Positions 9,058 through 17,913 of a stretch of 64,000 nucleotides of DNA are shown piece by piece. The position numbers were made by a program, and so were the translations under genes. Position 1 is the stretch's first letter. Each line of letters starts with the position of its first letter. The notes beneath the pieces were generated by a model. That model did not search any database and was not told the DNA's origin. It worked only from the letters and a program-made list of their open reading frames with translations. This stretch comes from JBDRDD01 sp043821115 (lineage in GTDB: Bacteria; CAYTYR01; UBA6262; DAOVJB01): the NCBI GenBank assembly GCA_043821115.1, contig JBDRDD010000022.1:1-64000 (forward strand), written 5' to 3'.

Positions 9058-10767
9058 TTACTTAACGTAAAGTTCGTCTAAATTATGAAAGGCACCGCCG
9101 TAACTTGTCGGATAAAGATTATCGAATTTATCCCTCACGGCAAAAATGCTCGCAGGAAGTACTGTGTATAAAAAAGGAAGCTGTTCTGAGACTATCTGCT
9201 GCCACTGGTCATAAAGCATTTTTCTCTTATTCGGATCAAGCTCCTGAACACCCTTGTTGAATATATCATCTATCTTTGCTTCCCATTCCGTGGCCGGCTT
9301 TTCCTGTTTTGGATACCACATATGCAGGTGCCCGCCAGACTGCCAGACATTATTGCCGAAATGAGGCTCTATCCCGCCTGTGAGACCGAGAAGGATCGCA
9401 TCCCAGTCATAGCTGGCGTCAAGCTTTCTGACAAGTGTGTTGAATTCAAGCTGTGTAAAATGCACTTTCATTCCCACCTGCTCGAGATCCTTTCTGATGA
9501 TTTCTGCTATCTTTAGCCGAACCGTGTTGCCCGAATTTGTATAAAAGCTGAACTCCACTTTATTGCCATCTTTATCCTCAATTACACCATCCCCATCTAC
9601 ATCCGTAAAACCTGCTTCCTTTAGAAGAGTCTTTGCTTTTTTCAGGTTATAGCTATATGTCTTTACATCAGGATTATAAAAGAATCCAGCACTGGGACTC
9701 ATCGCCGCGGTCTGCGGGAACCCAAGACCGTTCATAACTATATCAATTATAGACTGCTTGTCTATCGCGTGGGCCACGGCCTGGCGGAATTTAAGGTTGC
9801 TAAACCAGGAAAGTTTCTTCGGTTGGACGAATGATTCGCCGGTATTCTTATTCTTGCCTGTGTTCATGTTAAAAACCAAAAAACTCGTACCAAAGGCAGG
9901 CCCCGTGTTGTAAACCTTGTATCCGCCCTGTTTCTCTTTGGGTTTAAGTATAGGATAATCGGAACCCCTGAGCCCGTAATAATCCAGCTCACCTTCCTGG
10001 AACTTAAGAAGCGCCACGTCATCGCTTTGCACGATTAAAAAGATTACCTTTTCAATGTAAGGAAGACTCTTTCCTTTAGCGTCTTTCCTCCAGTAATGAG
10101 GGTTCCTATTAAGTATTACCTTCTGCCCCGAGAGATATTTCTCGAGCACATACGGCCCGGTACCTACAATCTGGGCAGGATCCGCATCAACACCCCACCA
10201 TGAATTGAACTTACCCCCGTCAACCACCTTCTCAAGAACATGCTTTGGCAGTATCTCCTGGGACATGGACCGCAGAAACGGGGCAAACTTTACGGGAAGC
10301 GTGAATTTAACGGTATGTTTATCAATTGCTTCCACCCTGAACCGCTTTCCCTCTATAGTGAAGATATCCCTGGCTGAATTCGGTATATCCGGGTTGTAAA
10401 TGAGCTTATTAAAAGTAAAAGCTATATCTTCTGCGGTAAAAGGCTCACCGTCAGACCATTTTATATCTTTCCTAAGATGAAATGTCCACTCAAGCCCGCT
10501 CTCATCCGTCTCCCACGAACTGGCAAGCCATGGCTCCACTTCCACACTAATACCGCTTGTCCTGGTCAATCCTTCAAAGAAAAGCCCGGTAACAACAGTT
10601 GTGGAGGTCTCCTTTGCAAGTATAGGGTTGAAGGATTTAGGGTCACTTATACTGGGCCTGACTAACTCACCACCGCGCTTTCCCACTACAGGTTTGTATT
10701 CCCTTGCACCCGCACCTATAACAGTGACAAGAATCAAAACAAGAACAATGGGAATTATCTTCCTCAT
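9058..10767 (-). CDS. oppA: Periplasmic peptide-binding protein, family 5 (OppA/DppA type)
   Basis: Solute-binding component that captures peptides for the OppBCDF importer. About 569 residues, with a Sec signal peptide (MRKIIPIVLVLILVTVIGAGA) and no lipobox Cys, so it should be soluble in a periplasm. Family-5 signatures are seen: PSISDPKSFNPILAKE near the N-terminus, LRKDIKWSDGEPFTAEDIAFTF and RQAVAHAIDKQSI. An EF-hand-like DVDGDGVIEDKDGN insert is common in this family. I chose the ATG at 10767, with AAAGGA 9 bases upstream; the GTG at 10785 lacks a ribosome site. Substrate (di- or oligopeptide) cannot be told from sequence. Confidence 0.88.
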   Translation of the reverse strand: MRKIIPIVLVLILVTVIGAGAREYKPVVGKRGGELVRPSISDPKSFNPILAKETSTTVVTGLFFEGLTRTSGISVEVEPWLASSWETDESGLEWTFHLRKDIKWSDGEPFTAEDIAFTFNKLIYNPDIPNSARDIFTIEGKRFRVEAIDKHTVKFTLPVKFAPFLRSMSQEILPKHVLEKVVDGGKFNSWWGVDADPAQIVGTGPYVLEKYLSGQKVILNRNPHYWRKDAKGKSLPYIEKVIFLIVQSDDVALLKFQEGELDYYGLRGSDYPILKPKEKQGGYKVYNTGPAFGTSFLVFNMNTGKNKNTGESFVQPKKLSWFSNLKFRQAVAHAIDKQSIIDIVMNGLGFPQTAAMSPSAGFFYNPDVKTYSYNLKKAKTLLKEAGFTDVDGDGVIEDKDGNKVEFSFYTNSGNTVRLKIAEIIRKDLEQVGMKVHFTQLEFNTLVRKLDASYDWDAILLGLTGGIEPHFGNNVWQSGGHLHMWYPKQEKPATEWEAKIDDIFNKGVQELDPNKRKMLYDQWQQIVSEQLPFLYTVLPASIFAVRDKFDNLYPTSYGGAFHNLDELYVK

Positions 10768-10799
10768 AAGCCGTAATCCTTTCACCTGCTATTTATGCA

Positions 10800-11318
10800 C
10801 TAGATTTTTGATATAATCTTCTCGAGAATGCTTTCGCGATTTTCTATATTAACATTTATCAGCTCAATATCGTTTCTGTCTTTGATTTCTTTTATAAAAG
10901 GAAGTTTAGCCTCCGTTATAACACCTATAACCCTTTTGGGACTGTCCAGGGCCATTAGCACAGCATCATGAAACTTAAGAGAAAGCACTTCCATCTTCCC
11001 GATCTCATCTATAATAATAATCTGCTTTTGTTTATCCTTAAGTGTATCGAGTACACTTTGAATACCGATATCCTCCAGGCTTTTAAGATCAACATAATAC
11101 TTACTTATCTTGTAACCTGTCTTCATATCCTGGTGGGCAAGCGTTGCTTCTTTCCCCTCAAGATTCACTACCTTAAAACCTGCCCTCTTGTTGTTCTGAT
11201 AAATAGCCTCGGTGTAAAACCCCCCGGCGTGTTGCAGCTTTTCTATAAGTTTCTTGATAATGACTGTTTTGCCTACCTTAGGTTTTCCTGTAAGTAAAAT
11301 ATTCTTCCTCATCAGCAT
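10800..11318 (-). CDS. THEP1-type nucleoside-triphosphatase (DUF265)
   Basis: Small P-loop NTPase related to Thermotoga/Aquifex THEP1, which hydrolyses NTPs in vitro. P-loop GKPKVGKT lies near the N-terminus and the Walker-B-like IIIIDEIGKME in the middle, followed by the family's conserved VIGVITEAKLPF region. The ATG at 11318 is chosen: AAAGGGA lies about 5 bases upstream and it avoids overlap with truA (a longer form from 11354 would overlap by 25 bases). It sits between truA and the opp genes; the biological role of the family is unclear. Confidence 0.82.
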   Translation of the reverse strand: MLMRKNILLTGKPKVGKTVIIKKLIEKLQHAGGFYTEAIYQNNKRAGFKVVNLEGKEATLAHQDMKTGYKISKYYVDLKSLEDIGIQSVLDTLKDKQKQIIIIDEIGKMEVLSLKFHDAVLMALDSPKRVIGVITEAKLPFIKEIKDRNDIELINVNIENRESILEKIISKI

Positions 11319-11329
11319 ACGGTCCCTTT

Positions 11330-12088
11330 CTAATATTTTACGCTCATAAGGCAAAGTCCCCTGGCAGGAATATTGGGTCCGGCCTTTCTCCTGTCTTTTG
11401 CCCCCAAGATGCTTTTCACACTTGATGGTTTGATCTTTCCCCTGCCTACTTCCAGAAGTGTGCCGACAATGTTTCTGACCATTTTGTATAGGAAATAATC
11501 TGCTTCTATGTCAAAGGTTATAATATTTGGTCTCTTTTTAATATCTATCCTTATTATTTTACATCGCGGGTCCTTTACCTCGGAACCTGAAGAAGCAAAA
11601 GATGTAAAATCATGTCTTCCTATCAAATAGCCGGCACCTTTTCTCATAAGTCCTGTATCAAGAGGATAAGAAAAGTGATATGCGTACTGCCTTCCTATCG
11701 CACAGCCAACATCACCGCTTGAAACGCAATACCTGTAAATCTTGCTCCTGGCGCCAAAGCGCGCGTTAAACGTCTTGGAAACACTTCTTAACCCGTGCAC
11801 CACTATATCATCCGGCAGTACACTGTTTAATGCTTTTTTAAGGGAGGAAACAGCGATGCCGTGCGATATTGTCACGTTTGCGATATAGCTTCTAGCGTGG
11901 ACCCCGGCATCAGTTCGACCGACACCTGTCACTTTGCAAAACTCGTGTAAAATCACTTTCAGGGCACGCTCGAGTTCACCTTGAATGGTCCTTATACTGG
12001 TCCCCTTAAGACGGTTTTGAACCTGCCATCCAGAGTAACATGAGCCGTCATATTCGATTGTAAGCTTTAGATTCCTCATATATGCCAT
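11330..12088 (-). CDS. truA: tRNA pseudouridine synthase A
   Basis: Converts uridines 38-40 of the tRNA anticodon arm to pseudouridine. 252 residues. The catalytic Asp lies in GVGRTDAGVHA (about residue 61), and the second family motif YLIGRHDFTSFASS is present. The end VGRGKIKPSSVKSILGAKDR is typical. The ATG at 12088 (or at 12079) follows a strong hairpin whose 3' arm contains the only good ribosome site (AGGGGA), so its translation may be controlled. Downstream genes follow closely. Confidence 0.93.
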   Translation of the reverse strand: MAYMRNLKLTIEYDGSCYSGWQVQNRLKGTSIRTIQGELERALKVILHEFCKVTGVGRTDAGVHARSYIANVTISHGIAVSSLKKALNSVLPDDIVVHGLRSVSKTFNARFGARSKIYRYCVSSGDVGCAIGRQYAYHFSYPLDTGLMRKGAGYLIGRHDFTSFASSGSEVKDPRCKIIRIDIKKRPNIITFDIEADYFLYKMVRNIVGTLLEVGRGKIKPSSVKSILGAKDRRKAGPNIPARGLCLMSVKY

Positions 12089-12093
12089 CTAAT

Positions 12094-12176
12094 GATTATC
12101 CCCTGATTGGGTCAGGGGAATAATCGCCTCAAAAGCGCTTTTGTATATTACCCCGCGATGTAATGCGCGGGGTAAT
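12094..12176 (-). promoter_or_regulatory. Three consecutive hairpins between asd and truA
   Basis: Read on the minus strand, the 90-base gap holds three inverted repeats. First, a 10-bp stem ATTACCCCGC / GCGGGGTAAT (12147-12156 with 12167-12176) follows the asd stop. Second, a perfect 14-base palindrome CAAAAGCGCTTTTG spans 12130-12143. Third, a 13-bp stem with one bulge (12094-12106 with 12112-12125) has the truA ribosome site AGGGGA in its 3' arm, only 6 bases before the start codon. No run of U follows the first stem, so it is not a classical terminator. Mechanism is inferred only. Confidence 0.6.
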
Positions 12177-12178
12177 CG

Positions 12179-13192
12179 CTACTTCTTTTTTATCAGAAGC
12201 TCCGCTATCTGCACAGCGTTTAGCGCAGCGCCTTTTCTCAGGTTATCTGATACAACCCATAAATTCAGCCCGTTTGGGACGGTTGAATCTTCTCTGATCC
12301 TTCCCACGTAGGACGGATCCTTGCCTGCTGACATAATAGGCAGCGGATAACTAAGAGAAGCCGGGTCATCCACGACCTCTACACCGGGAGCCTTGGATAA
12401 AAGTTCACGCGCCTCTTTTGCGGATAGTTTCTTCTCGGTCTCAATATTTACGGCCTCTGCATGGCCTACAAAAACCGGCACCCTTACACAGGTAGCGGTT
12501 ACCCGTATAGTATCATCATTCATTATCTTCATTGTCTCATTGACCATCTTCATCTCTTCCTTGGTATAGCCGTCATCAAGGAACTTGTCAATATGCGGAA
12601 TGACATTGAAAGCTATCTGGTGAGGAAGAATATCTTTCTTAATGGAAGGGGTCTTTCCCTCCATGATATCACGGGTCTGCTGCTGTAATTCCTCCATTGC
12701 TTCCCTTCCCCAACCGGATACAGACTGGTAAGTTGAGACAACTATCCTCTTTATCTTAGCAGCGTCATGGATAGGCTTAAGCACAACCACGAGCTGGATA
12801 GTAGAGCAATTGGGATTTGCTATAATACCCTTGTTCCACTCAATGTCCTGGGGGTTTACCTCGGGAACAACCAGAGGTACCTCCGGGTTCATGCGAAAGG
12901 TTGAACTGTTGTCAATTACAACAGTTCCTCTTTTAACCGCCTCTGAAGCAAACACACCGCTTGCTGCCTCGGAACTTGAAAAAAGCGCTATCTCAACGTT
13001 CTCAAAGGAATCCGGCTTTGTTTCTTCTATTGTATATTCCTTATGCTGAAAGGAGGTCTTCATCCCGGCAGAGCGCTTACTCGCCAGAAGCTTAAGCTCC
13101 CCTATGGGGAACTTCCTCTCATCAAGAATTTTAAGCATCTCTTTTCCCACCATTCCGGTTGCTCCGACAACAGCTACATTATGCTTTGACAT
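12179..13192 (-). CDS. asd: Aspartate-semialdehyde dehydrogenase
   Basis: Reduces aspartyl phosphate to aspartate semialdehyde, the branch point to lysine/diaminopimelate, threonine and methionine. 337 residues, the usual length. The NADP-binding GATGMVGKEML is at the N-terminus and the active-site Cys lies in NPNCSTIQ (about residue 128). The family's STYQSVSGWGREAMEEL and GHAEAVNIET are present. The ribosome site AAAGGAG is unusually close to the ATG (almost no spacer). Downstream of leuB by 29 bases, apparently part of the amino-acid operon. Confidence 0.93.
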   Translation of the reverse strand: MSKHNVAVVGATGMVGKEMLKILDERKFPIGELKLLASKRSAGMKTSFQHKEYTIEETKPDSFENVEIALFSSSEAASGVFASEAVKRGTVVIDNSSTFRMNPEVPLVVPEVNPQDIEWNKGIIANPNCSTIQLVVVLKPIHDAAKIKRIVVSTYQSVSGWGREAMEELQQQTRDIMEGKTPSIKKDILPHQIAFNVIPHIDKFLDDGYTKEEMKMVNETMKIMNDDTIRVTATCVRVPVFVGHAEAVNIETEKKLSAKEARELLSKAPGVEVVDDPASLSYPLPIMSAGKDPSYVGRIREDSTVPNGLNLWVVSDNLRKGAALNAVQIAELLIKKK

Positions 13193-13221
13193 CTCCTTTA
13201 ATCCTTTCTGTTGGTTTATAT

Positions 13222-14289
13222 CTATTTAGCTACCTGCTCTGCGATAAGATCACCCACCTCTGAGGTGGAAAGACCCATCTTGCCGGCGCCCAGATTCTTT
13301 ATCTTACCTGTCTCAAGAGCATGTATCACTGCCTGCTCCACTGCTTTTCCGGCTTCTGGCTCCCCTACTGTCTCAAGAAGCATTCCCAGGGCACAGATGG
13401 CAGCTAGAGGATTTATGACGTTTTTTCCCGTATACTTTGGAGCTGAGCCTCCTATCGGCTCAAACATGCTAACCCCCTCGGGATTGATATTTCCGCCTGC
13501 GGCTATTCCCATTCCCCCCTGTATCATAGCGCCTAGATCCGTTATGATGTCTCCGAACATGTTGTCCGTTACGATCACGTCAAACCACTCCGGGTTCTTT
13601 ACGAACCACATGGTCGTTGCATCCACATGCGCGTAATCAGTCTTGATGCCAGGATAATCCTTAGCCACATCGTTAAACGCCCTCTCCCACAAGTCAAATG
13701 CAAATGTAAGTACATTTGTCTTGCCGCAAAGCGTGAGCTTGTTCTGCTTGTTGCGCTTCTTGGTATATTCAAATGCGTAGCGTATGCATCGCTCTACGCC
13801 CTTTCTCGTATTGATGGAGGTCTGGATAGCAACTTCATCCTGTGTTCCCTTCTTAAGAAAGCCCCCGCTTCCGGTGTAAAGGCCTTCTGTATTCTCGCGC
13901 ACCACAACGAAATCAATATCCTCAGGCTTCTTATCCCTTACCGGCGTGTAGACATTCGGGTACAATTTTACCGGACGAAGGTTTATATACTGGTCTAGCT
14001 CGAACCTGAGCCGCAGCAGTATGCCTTTCTCGAGAATGCCCGGTTTAACTTCGGGATGCCCTATGGCTCCTAGATAGATAGCGTCAACTTTCTTTAGTTC
14101 ATCCACCACGGAATCAGGAAGAGTTTCTCCTGTTCGCTTGTAACGTTCACCACCCAGGTCATAATCAACCAGTTCATATTTGATACCGTATTTCTTGCCT
14201 GCGGCGCCGAGCACCTTCAATCCTTCCTTTACAACTTCAGGACCGGTACCGTCACCGCCCATTACTGCTATCTTGTATTTCTTTCCCAC
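13222..14289 (-). CDS. leuB: 3-isopropylmalate dehydrogenase
   Basis: Oxidises and decarboxylates 3-isopropylmalate in leucine synthesis. 355 residues. Family landmarks: GGDGTGPEVVKEGLKVL at the N-terminus, LRPVKLYPNV, VVRENTEGLYTG, and the metal/substrate motif TDNMFGDIITDLGA. GSAPKYTGKNVINP lies in the nucleotide-binding region. The neighbouring leuD, leuC and leuA support leucine rather than isocitrate or homoisocitrate metabolism. Confidence 0.92.
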   Translation of the reverse strand: MGKKYKIAVMGGDGTGPEVVKEGLKVLGAAGKKYGIKYELVDYDLGGERYKRTGETLPDSVVDELKKVDAIYLGAIGHPEVKPGILEKGILLRLRFELDQYINLRPVKLYPNVYTPVRDKKPEDIDFVVVRENTEGLYTGSGGFLKKGTQDEVAIQTSINTRKGVERCIRYAFEYTKKRNKQNKLTLCGKTNVLTFAFDLWERAFNDVAKDYPGIKTDYAHVDATTMWFVKNPEWFDVIVTDNMFGDIITDLGAMIQGGMGIAAGGNINPEGVSMFEPIGGSAPKYTGKNVINPLAAICALGMLLETVGEPEAGKAVEQAVIHALETGKIKNLGAGKMGLSTSEVGDLIAEQVAK

Positions 14290-14316
14290 TGCCTGGATCC
14301 TCCTTGTTCTCTTGTG

Positions 14317-14805
14317 TTATATTTTACCCTTTACGTATTCCATCAAACCGCCCGCGTCTATTATCTGTTGCATAAAAGCGGGGAATGCAGTTGCATCATA
14401 TGTCTGTTTCTTTGTAAGATTGTTTATCTTGCCAGCCTTAAGGTCAACCTCCACATCATCACCCTGCTCTATATTCGCGCTGGCTTCTTTACTCTCGAGA
14501 ATTGGGAGTCCTATGTTAATGGAATTTCTGTAAAATATCCTGGCGAAAGTCTCGGCTATTACGCAGGAAACCCCGCATGCCTTGATTGACACAGGCGCAT
14601 GCTCACGGGACGAGCCGCATCCGAAATTTTTGCCAGCGACTATAATATCTCCTTTTTTGACCTTGCCTGCAAATTCCTTGTTTATATCCTCCATGCAGTG
14701 CCTAGCTAATTCCTCGTCTTTTGTGGTATTCAAATACCGTGCGGGTATGATCTCGTCTGTATTAACATTATCCTCAAATTTCCAGGCCTTATTCTTCGTT
14801 TTCAC
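14317..14805 (-). CDS. leuD: 3-isopropylmalate dehydratase, small subunit
   Basis: Swivelling-domain subunit of isopropylmalate isomerase. About 162 residues, the short type common in archaea and many bacteria rather than the ~200-residue E. coli form. Seen: WKFEDNVNTDEIIPARYL at the N-terminus and NFGCGSSREHAP, the substrate-contact motif. I favour the GTG at 14805, which has GAGG 6 bases upstream and overlaps the preceding small gene by 17 bases. An ATG at 14826 has no convincing ribosome site and overlaps by 38. Confidence 0.9.
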   Translation of the reverse strand: MKTKNKAWKFEDNVNTDEIIPARYLNTTKDEELARHCMEDINKEFAGKVKKGDIIVAGKNFGCGSSREHAPVSIKACGVSCVIAETFARIFYRNSINIGLPILESKEASANIEQGDDVEVDLKAGKINNLTKKQTYDATAFPAFMQQIIDAGGLMEYVKGKI

Positions 14806-15061
14806 TTGTATCCTCACCTCTTTCATCTCTTGGAAAAATAGCTGTTATATAATCCTTGTTTATATCCATGAACTTAACCTTATCGACAAGTTCCTTCTCA
14901 GGCAACTTGTATATGGAAGCACTCGTCACGGGTATAAACTTCCTGGAAACGTTCAAAAAATCAGACAGGCGTTCCTTCATAAGCGTGTGAATTGTACCCT
15001 CGATAATAAAATTCTGGATAAAGATAACAACATGCACATGGTCTTGGTCTACTTTAACCAT
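14789..15061 (-). CDS. Small conserved-looking protein between leuC and leuD
   Basis: 90 residues, no signal or membrane segment. Core pattern: HVVIFIQNFIIEGTIH, then RLSDFLNVSRKFIPVT, then an acidic tail (RDERGEDTSENEE). This resembles small proteins I recall as DUF6812, which are described only by a beta-rich fold; I am not certain of the match. It is placed between the two subunits of one enzyme, 31 bases after leuC and overlapping leuD, so it is almost certainly co-translated with them. A role in isopropylmalate isomerase assembly is conjecture. Confidence 0.7.
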   Translation of the reverse strand: MVKVDQDHVHVVIFIQNFIIEGTIHTLMKERLSDFLNVSRKFIPVTSASIYKLPEKELVDKVKFMDINKDYITAIFPRDERGEDTSENEE

Positions 15062-15092
15062 ACGCCCGCCTCCTTTTTAAGGACAAGCCCTA

Positions 15093-16364
15093 TTATTTAA
15101 TCTTATCAGGATGTGTGATCTTCCCGGTTATGGCGGATGCAGCCGCAACAGCGGGATTAGAGAGGTAGACCTCGCTTTCGGTGTCCCCCATTCTCCCTAC
15201 GAAATTCCTGTTGCTTGTAGCAACAGCCTTCTCCCCTTTGCCAAGAATTCCCATATGCCCGCCAAGACACGGCCCGCAGGTAGGTGTTGAAACAACAGCT
15301 CCCGCATTGACGAATATCTCAGTAAGGCCTTCGTTTATGGCATCCATGAATATCTTCTGCGTAGCAGGAATCACTATAAGCCTCACATAAGGATGCACCT
15401 TTTTTCCCTTTAATATAGAAGCGGCTATTCTCAGGTCTTCTATCCTTCCGTTCGTGCAGGAACCTATAAAAGACTGGTCAATTGCAATATCCGAAAGTTC
15501 GCTGACCGCTTTTACATTTGAAGGCAGAAACGGGCATGCCACCTGAGGTTCTATATCTGAAATACCATATTCCTTTTCATCGCTGTATTTCGCATTCTTG
15601 TCGCTTTTGTAAATCTCATACGAACGATTTGCCTTCTTCTCAACATACTTGATGGTTGTATCATCAACTCCAAATATGCCGTTCTTCCCTCCCGCTTCTA
15701 TAGCCATATTAGCCATGGTAAAACGCTCTGACATGGATAGAGAGTCTATTACTTCCCCTGTAAACTCCATTGATTTATACAGGGCCCCGTCCACCCCAAT
15801 ATTGCCTATGGTATAGAGTATAAGGTCCTTACCACTTACCCATTTACGCGTTTTTCCTTTGTAGATGAATTTAATGGACTCCGGAACCTTAAACCAGCAC
15901 TCCCCTGTTGCCATAGCAGCAGCAAAATCCGTGGAACCCATGCCTGTTGAAAAAGCTCCCAGCGCTCCGTATGTACATGTATGGGAATCCGCGCCGATAA
16001 TAAGATCTCCTGGAAGAACTATCCCCTTCTCAGGAAGAAGCGCATGCTCAACGCCGCCGCAACCTATCTCATAGTAATGCTTGATTTTGTGCTTCTTTGC
16101 AAAATTCCTCATAATCTGGGCCTGGTTTGCGGATTTAATATCCTTGTTAGGCACAAAGTGATCAGGTATAAGAGCTATTTTTTCGGGATCAAATACCTTC
16201 TTTATCCCGGCCTTCTCAAATTCCTTTATCGCAAGCGGGGCGGTTATGTCATTGCCGAGAGCTATATCGACTTTGGCGTTAATAAGCTCACCAGGAGAAA
16301 CGCTCTTTTTCCCGCAATGCGCTGCAAGGATTTTTTCTGAAATAGTCATACCCATGAGTAGCAT
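15093..16364 (-). CDS. leuC: 3-isopropylmalate dehydratase, large subunit
   Basis: Iron-sulfur subunit that isomerises 2- to 3-isopropylmalate. 423 residues, the short HACN/archaeal-like form. The [4Fe-4S] ligands are visible in SCTNGR and TCGPCLGGH, and the aconitase-family GADSHTCTYGALGAF and GMGSTD are present. The first ATG overlaps the leuA stop (TAAATG). In-frame ATGs at residues 4 and 6 could also serve, and the AAAAGG site fits either. Confidence 0.93.
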   Translation of the reverse strand: MLLMGMTISEKILAAHCGKKSVSPGELINAKVDIALGNDITAPLAIKEFEKAGIKKVFDPEKIALIPDHFVPNKDIKSANQAQIMRNFAKKHKIKHYYEIGCGGVEHALLPEKGIVLPGDLIIGADSHTCTYGALGAFSTGMGSTDFAAAMATGECWFKVPESIKFIYKGKTRKWVSGKDLILYTIGNIGVDGALYKSMEFTGEVIDSLSMSERFTMANMAIEAGGKNGIFGVDDTTIKYVEKKANRSYEIYKSDKNAKYSDEKEYGISDIEPQVACPFLPSNVKAVSELSDIAIDQSFIGSCTNGRIEDLRIAASILKGKKVHPYVRLIVIPATQKIFMDAINEGLTEIFVNAGAVVSTPTCGPCLGGHMGILGKGEKAVATSNRNFVGRMGDTESEVYLSNPAVAAASAITGKITHPDKIK

Positions 16365-17888
16365 TTACCTTTTCTTGAATATTATTTTATTAATAGCATT
16401 AAGGTAGGCTCTGGCGCTTGCCTCAATAATATCGGTACTCACTCCCCGCCCTGAATATATCCTGTTCTTGTGCGCGACCTTGATACTGACCTCTCCCACT
16501 GCATCCTTTCCCCTTGAAACCGCTCGGATCGAATAATCCATGAGTTTGCTTGAAACTCTGGTTATCCTGTCAATTGCCTTGTAAGCGGCATCCACAGGCC
16601 CGTCACCGCATGCAGCTTCCTGCTCCGAGGTCTTTTTTGCCTTATCATGCTTTGTTACAGTAACGGTCGCTGTAGGAATAGTCTGATTACCTGTTGTCAC
16701 GTTTATATAGTCCATTGTGAAGGTCTCGGGAATCTGCGAGATCTCATCTTCTATGATAGCTTCTATATCCTCATCGAAGATGTCTTTCTTCTTATCCGCT
16801 AACACCTTGAAACGACCGAAGGTCTTCTCGAACTTCTTACCTTTTAAGCCATAGCCCATCTCTTCCAGGCGCTTCTTGAACGCATGCCTGCCTGAATGCT
16901 TGCCCAGAACAAGCTTGCTGTCCTTTAACCCTATGGATTTTGGGGTCATTATCTCATAGGTCAGCTTCCTGCTCATTACACCATGCTGATGTATACCCGC
17001 CTCATGGGCAAAGGCATTAGCCCCTACAATAGCTTTGTTGGGCTGAACAGGCATACCAGTCAGACCGCTTACTAGCTTGCTTGTCTTATATATTTCATCG
17101 GTTTTTACGCCTGTAGAGAGTTTGAAGAACTTGCTTCTTGTCTTTATCGCCATTACTATTTCCTCAAGCGAAGCGTTTCCCGCCCTTTCCCCTATACCAT
17201 TAATGGTGCACTCAACCTGCCTTGCACCGTTTAACACTGCAGCCAAGGAATTGGCCGTGGCCATACCCAGGTCATTGTGACAGTGTACGCTGAAAATAGC
17301 TTTTGAGCTGTTTGGGACAATTTTTATAAGATTTGCTATACGCTCACCGAATTCCGAAGGTGTGGTATATCCCACTGTATCCGGAATATTTATGGTTTTG
17401 GCCCCTGCGGCTATAACCGCTTCCACTACCTTGCACAGGAAACTAAATTCACTTCTCCCGGCGTCTTCCGGGGAGAACTCAACATCAGGTGTTAACTTCC
17501 TGGCATATTTTACGGCCTCAACAGCCGCCTTCAAAACTTCCTTCTCCGACATCTTCAGCTTGTACTTCATGTGTATCGCAGATGTCGCCAGGAATGTATG
17601 TATGCGCGGTTTCCTGGCATGCTTTACGGCACCCCAGCATGCGTCAATATCCAGCTTCTTTGCCCTTGCCAGTCCGGCTATAGCAGGACCTTTCACGCTC
17701 TGGGCGATCAATTTCACAGCTTCGAAATCCCCAGGAGAAGAAACGGGAAATCCAGCCTCTATAATATCCACCCTCAGCCTTGCAAGCTGTTTTGCTATCT
17801 CCAGCTTCTGTTTAGTATTTAAGCTTGCACCAGGGGATTGCTCCCCGTCTCTTAGGGTTGTATCAAATATCAGAATTTTATCCGTGAT
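16365..17888 (-). CDS. leuA: 2-isopropylmalate synthase, apparently with a non-canonical start codon
   Basis: First committed leucine enzyme: acetyl-CoA + 2-oxoisovalerate to 2-isopropylmalate. Reading from 17888 gives 507 residues, the family length. The catalytic IFDTTLRDGEQSPGASL starts near residue 7, GFPVSSPGDFEAV follows, HCHNDLGMATANS is the metal site, and a C-terminal LeuA regulatory domain carries the TGNQTIPTATV region. No ATG, GTG or TTG occurs in frame between an upstream TGA and the GTG at 17771, and starting there would delete the catalytic motif. AAAGGAG stands 4 bases before ATC (17886-17888), so ATC is the likely start, or a mutated ATG. An in-frame ACG follows it. Twenty-five bases downstream of pssA. 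Confidence 0.88.
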   Translation of the reverse strand: MTDKILIFDTTLRDGEQSPGASLNTKQKLEIAKQLARLRVDIIEAGFPVSSPGDFEAVKLIAQSVKGPAIAGLARAKKLDIDACWGAVKHARKPRIHTFLATSAIHMKYKLKMSEKEVLKAAVEAVKYARKLTPDVEFSPEDAGRSEFSFLCKVVEAVIAAGAKTINIPDTVGYTTPSEFGERIANLIKIVPNSSKAIFSVHCHNDLGMATANSLAAVLNGARQVECTINGIGERAGNASLEEIVMAIKTRSKFFKLSTGVKTDEIYKTSKLVSGLTGMPVQPNKAIVGANAFAHEAGIHQHGVMSRKLTYEIMTPKSIGLKDSKLVLGKHSGRHAFKKRLEEMGYGLKGKKFEKTFGRFKVLADKKKDIFDEDIEAIIEDEISQIPETFTMDYINVTTGNQTIPTATVTVTKHDKAKKTSEQEAACGDGPVDAAYKAIDRITRVSSKLMDYSIRAVSRGKDAVGEVSIKVAHKNRIYSGRGVSTDIIEASARAYLNAINKIIFKKR

Positions 17889-17913
17889 AGTACTCCTTTT
17901 ATCTAAAACAACA

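Noticed and set aside
12147..12176. Intrinsic terminator after asd
   Set aside because: The stem is strong, but the sequence after it on the minus strand lacks a U-tract.
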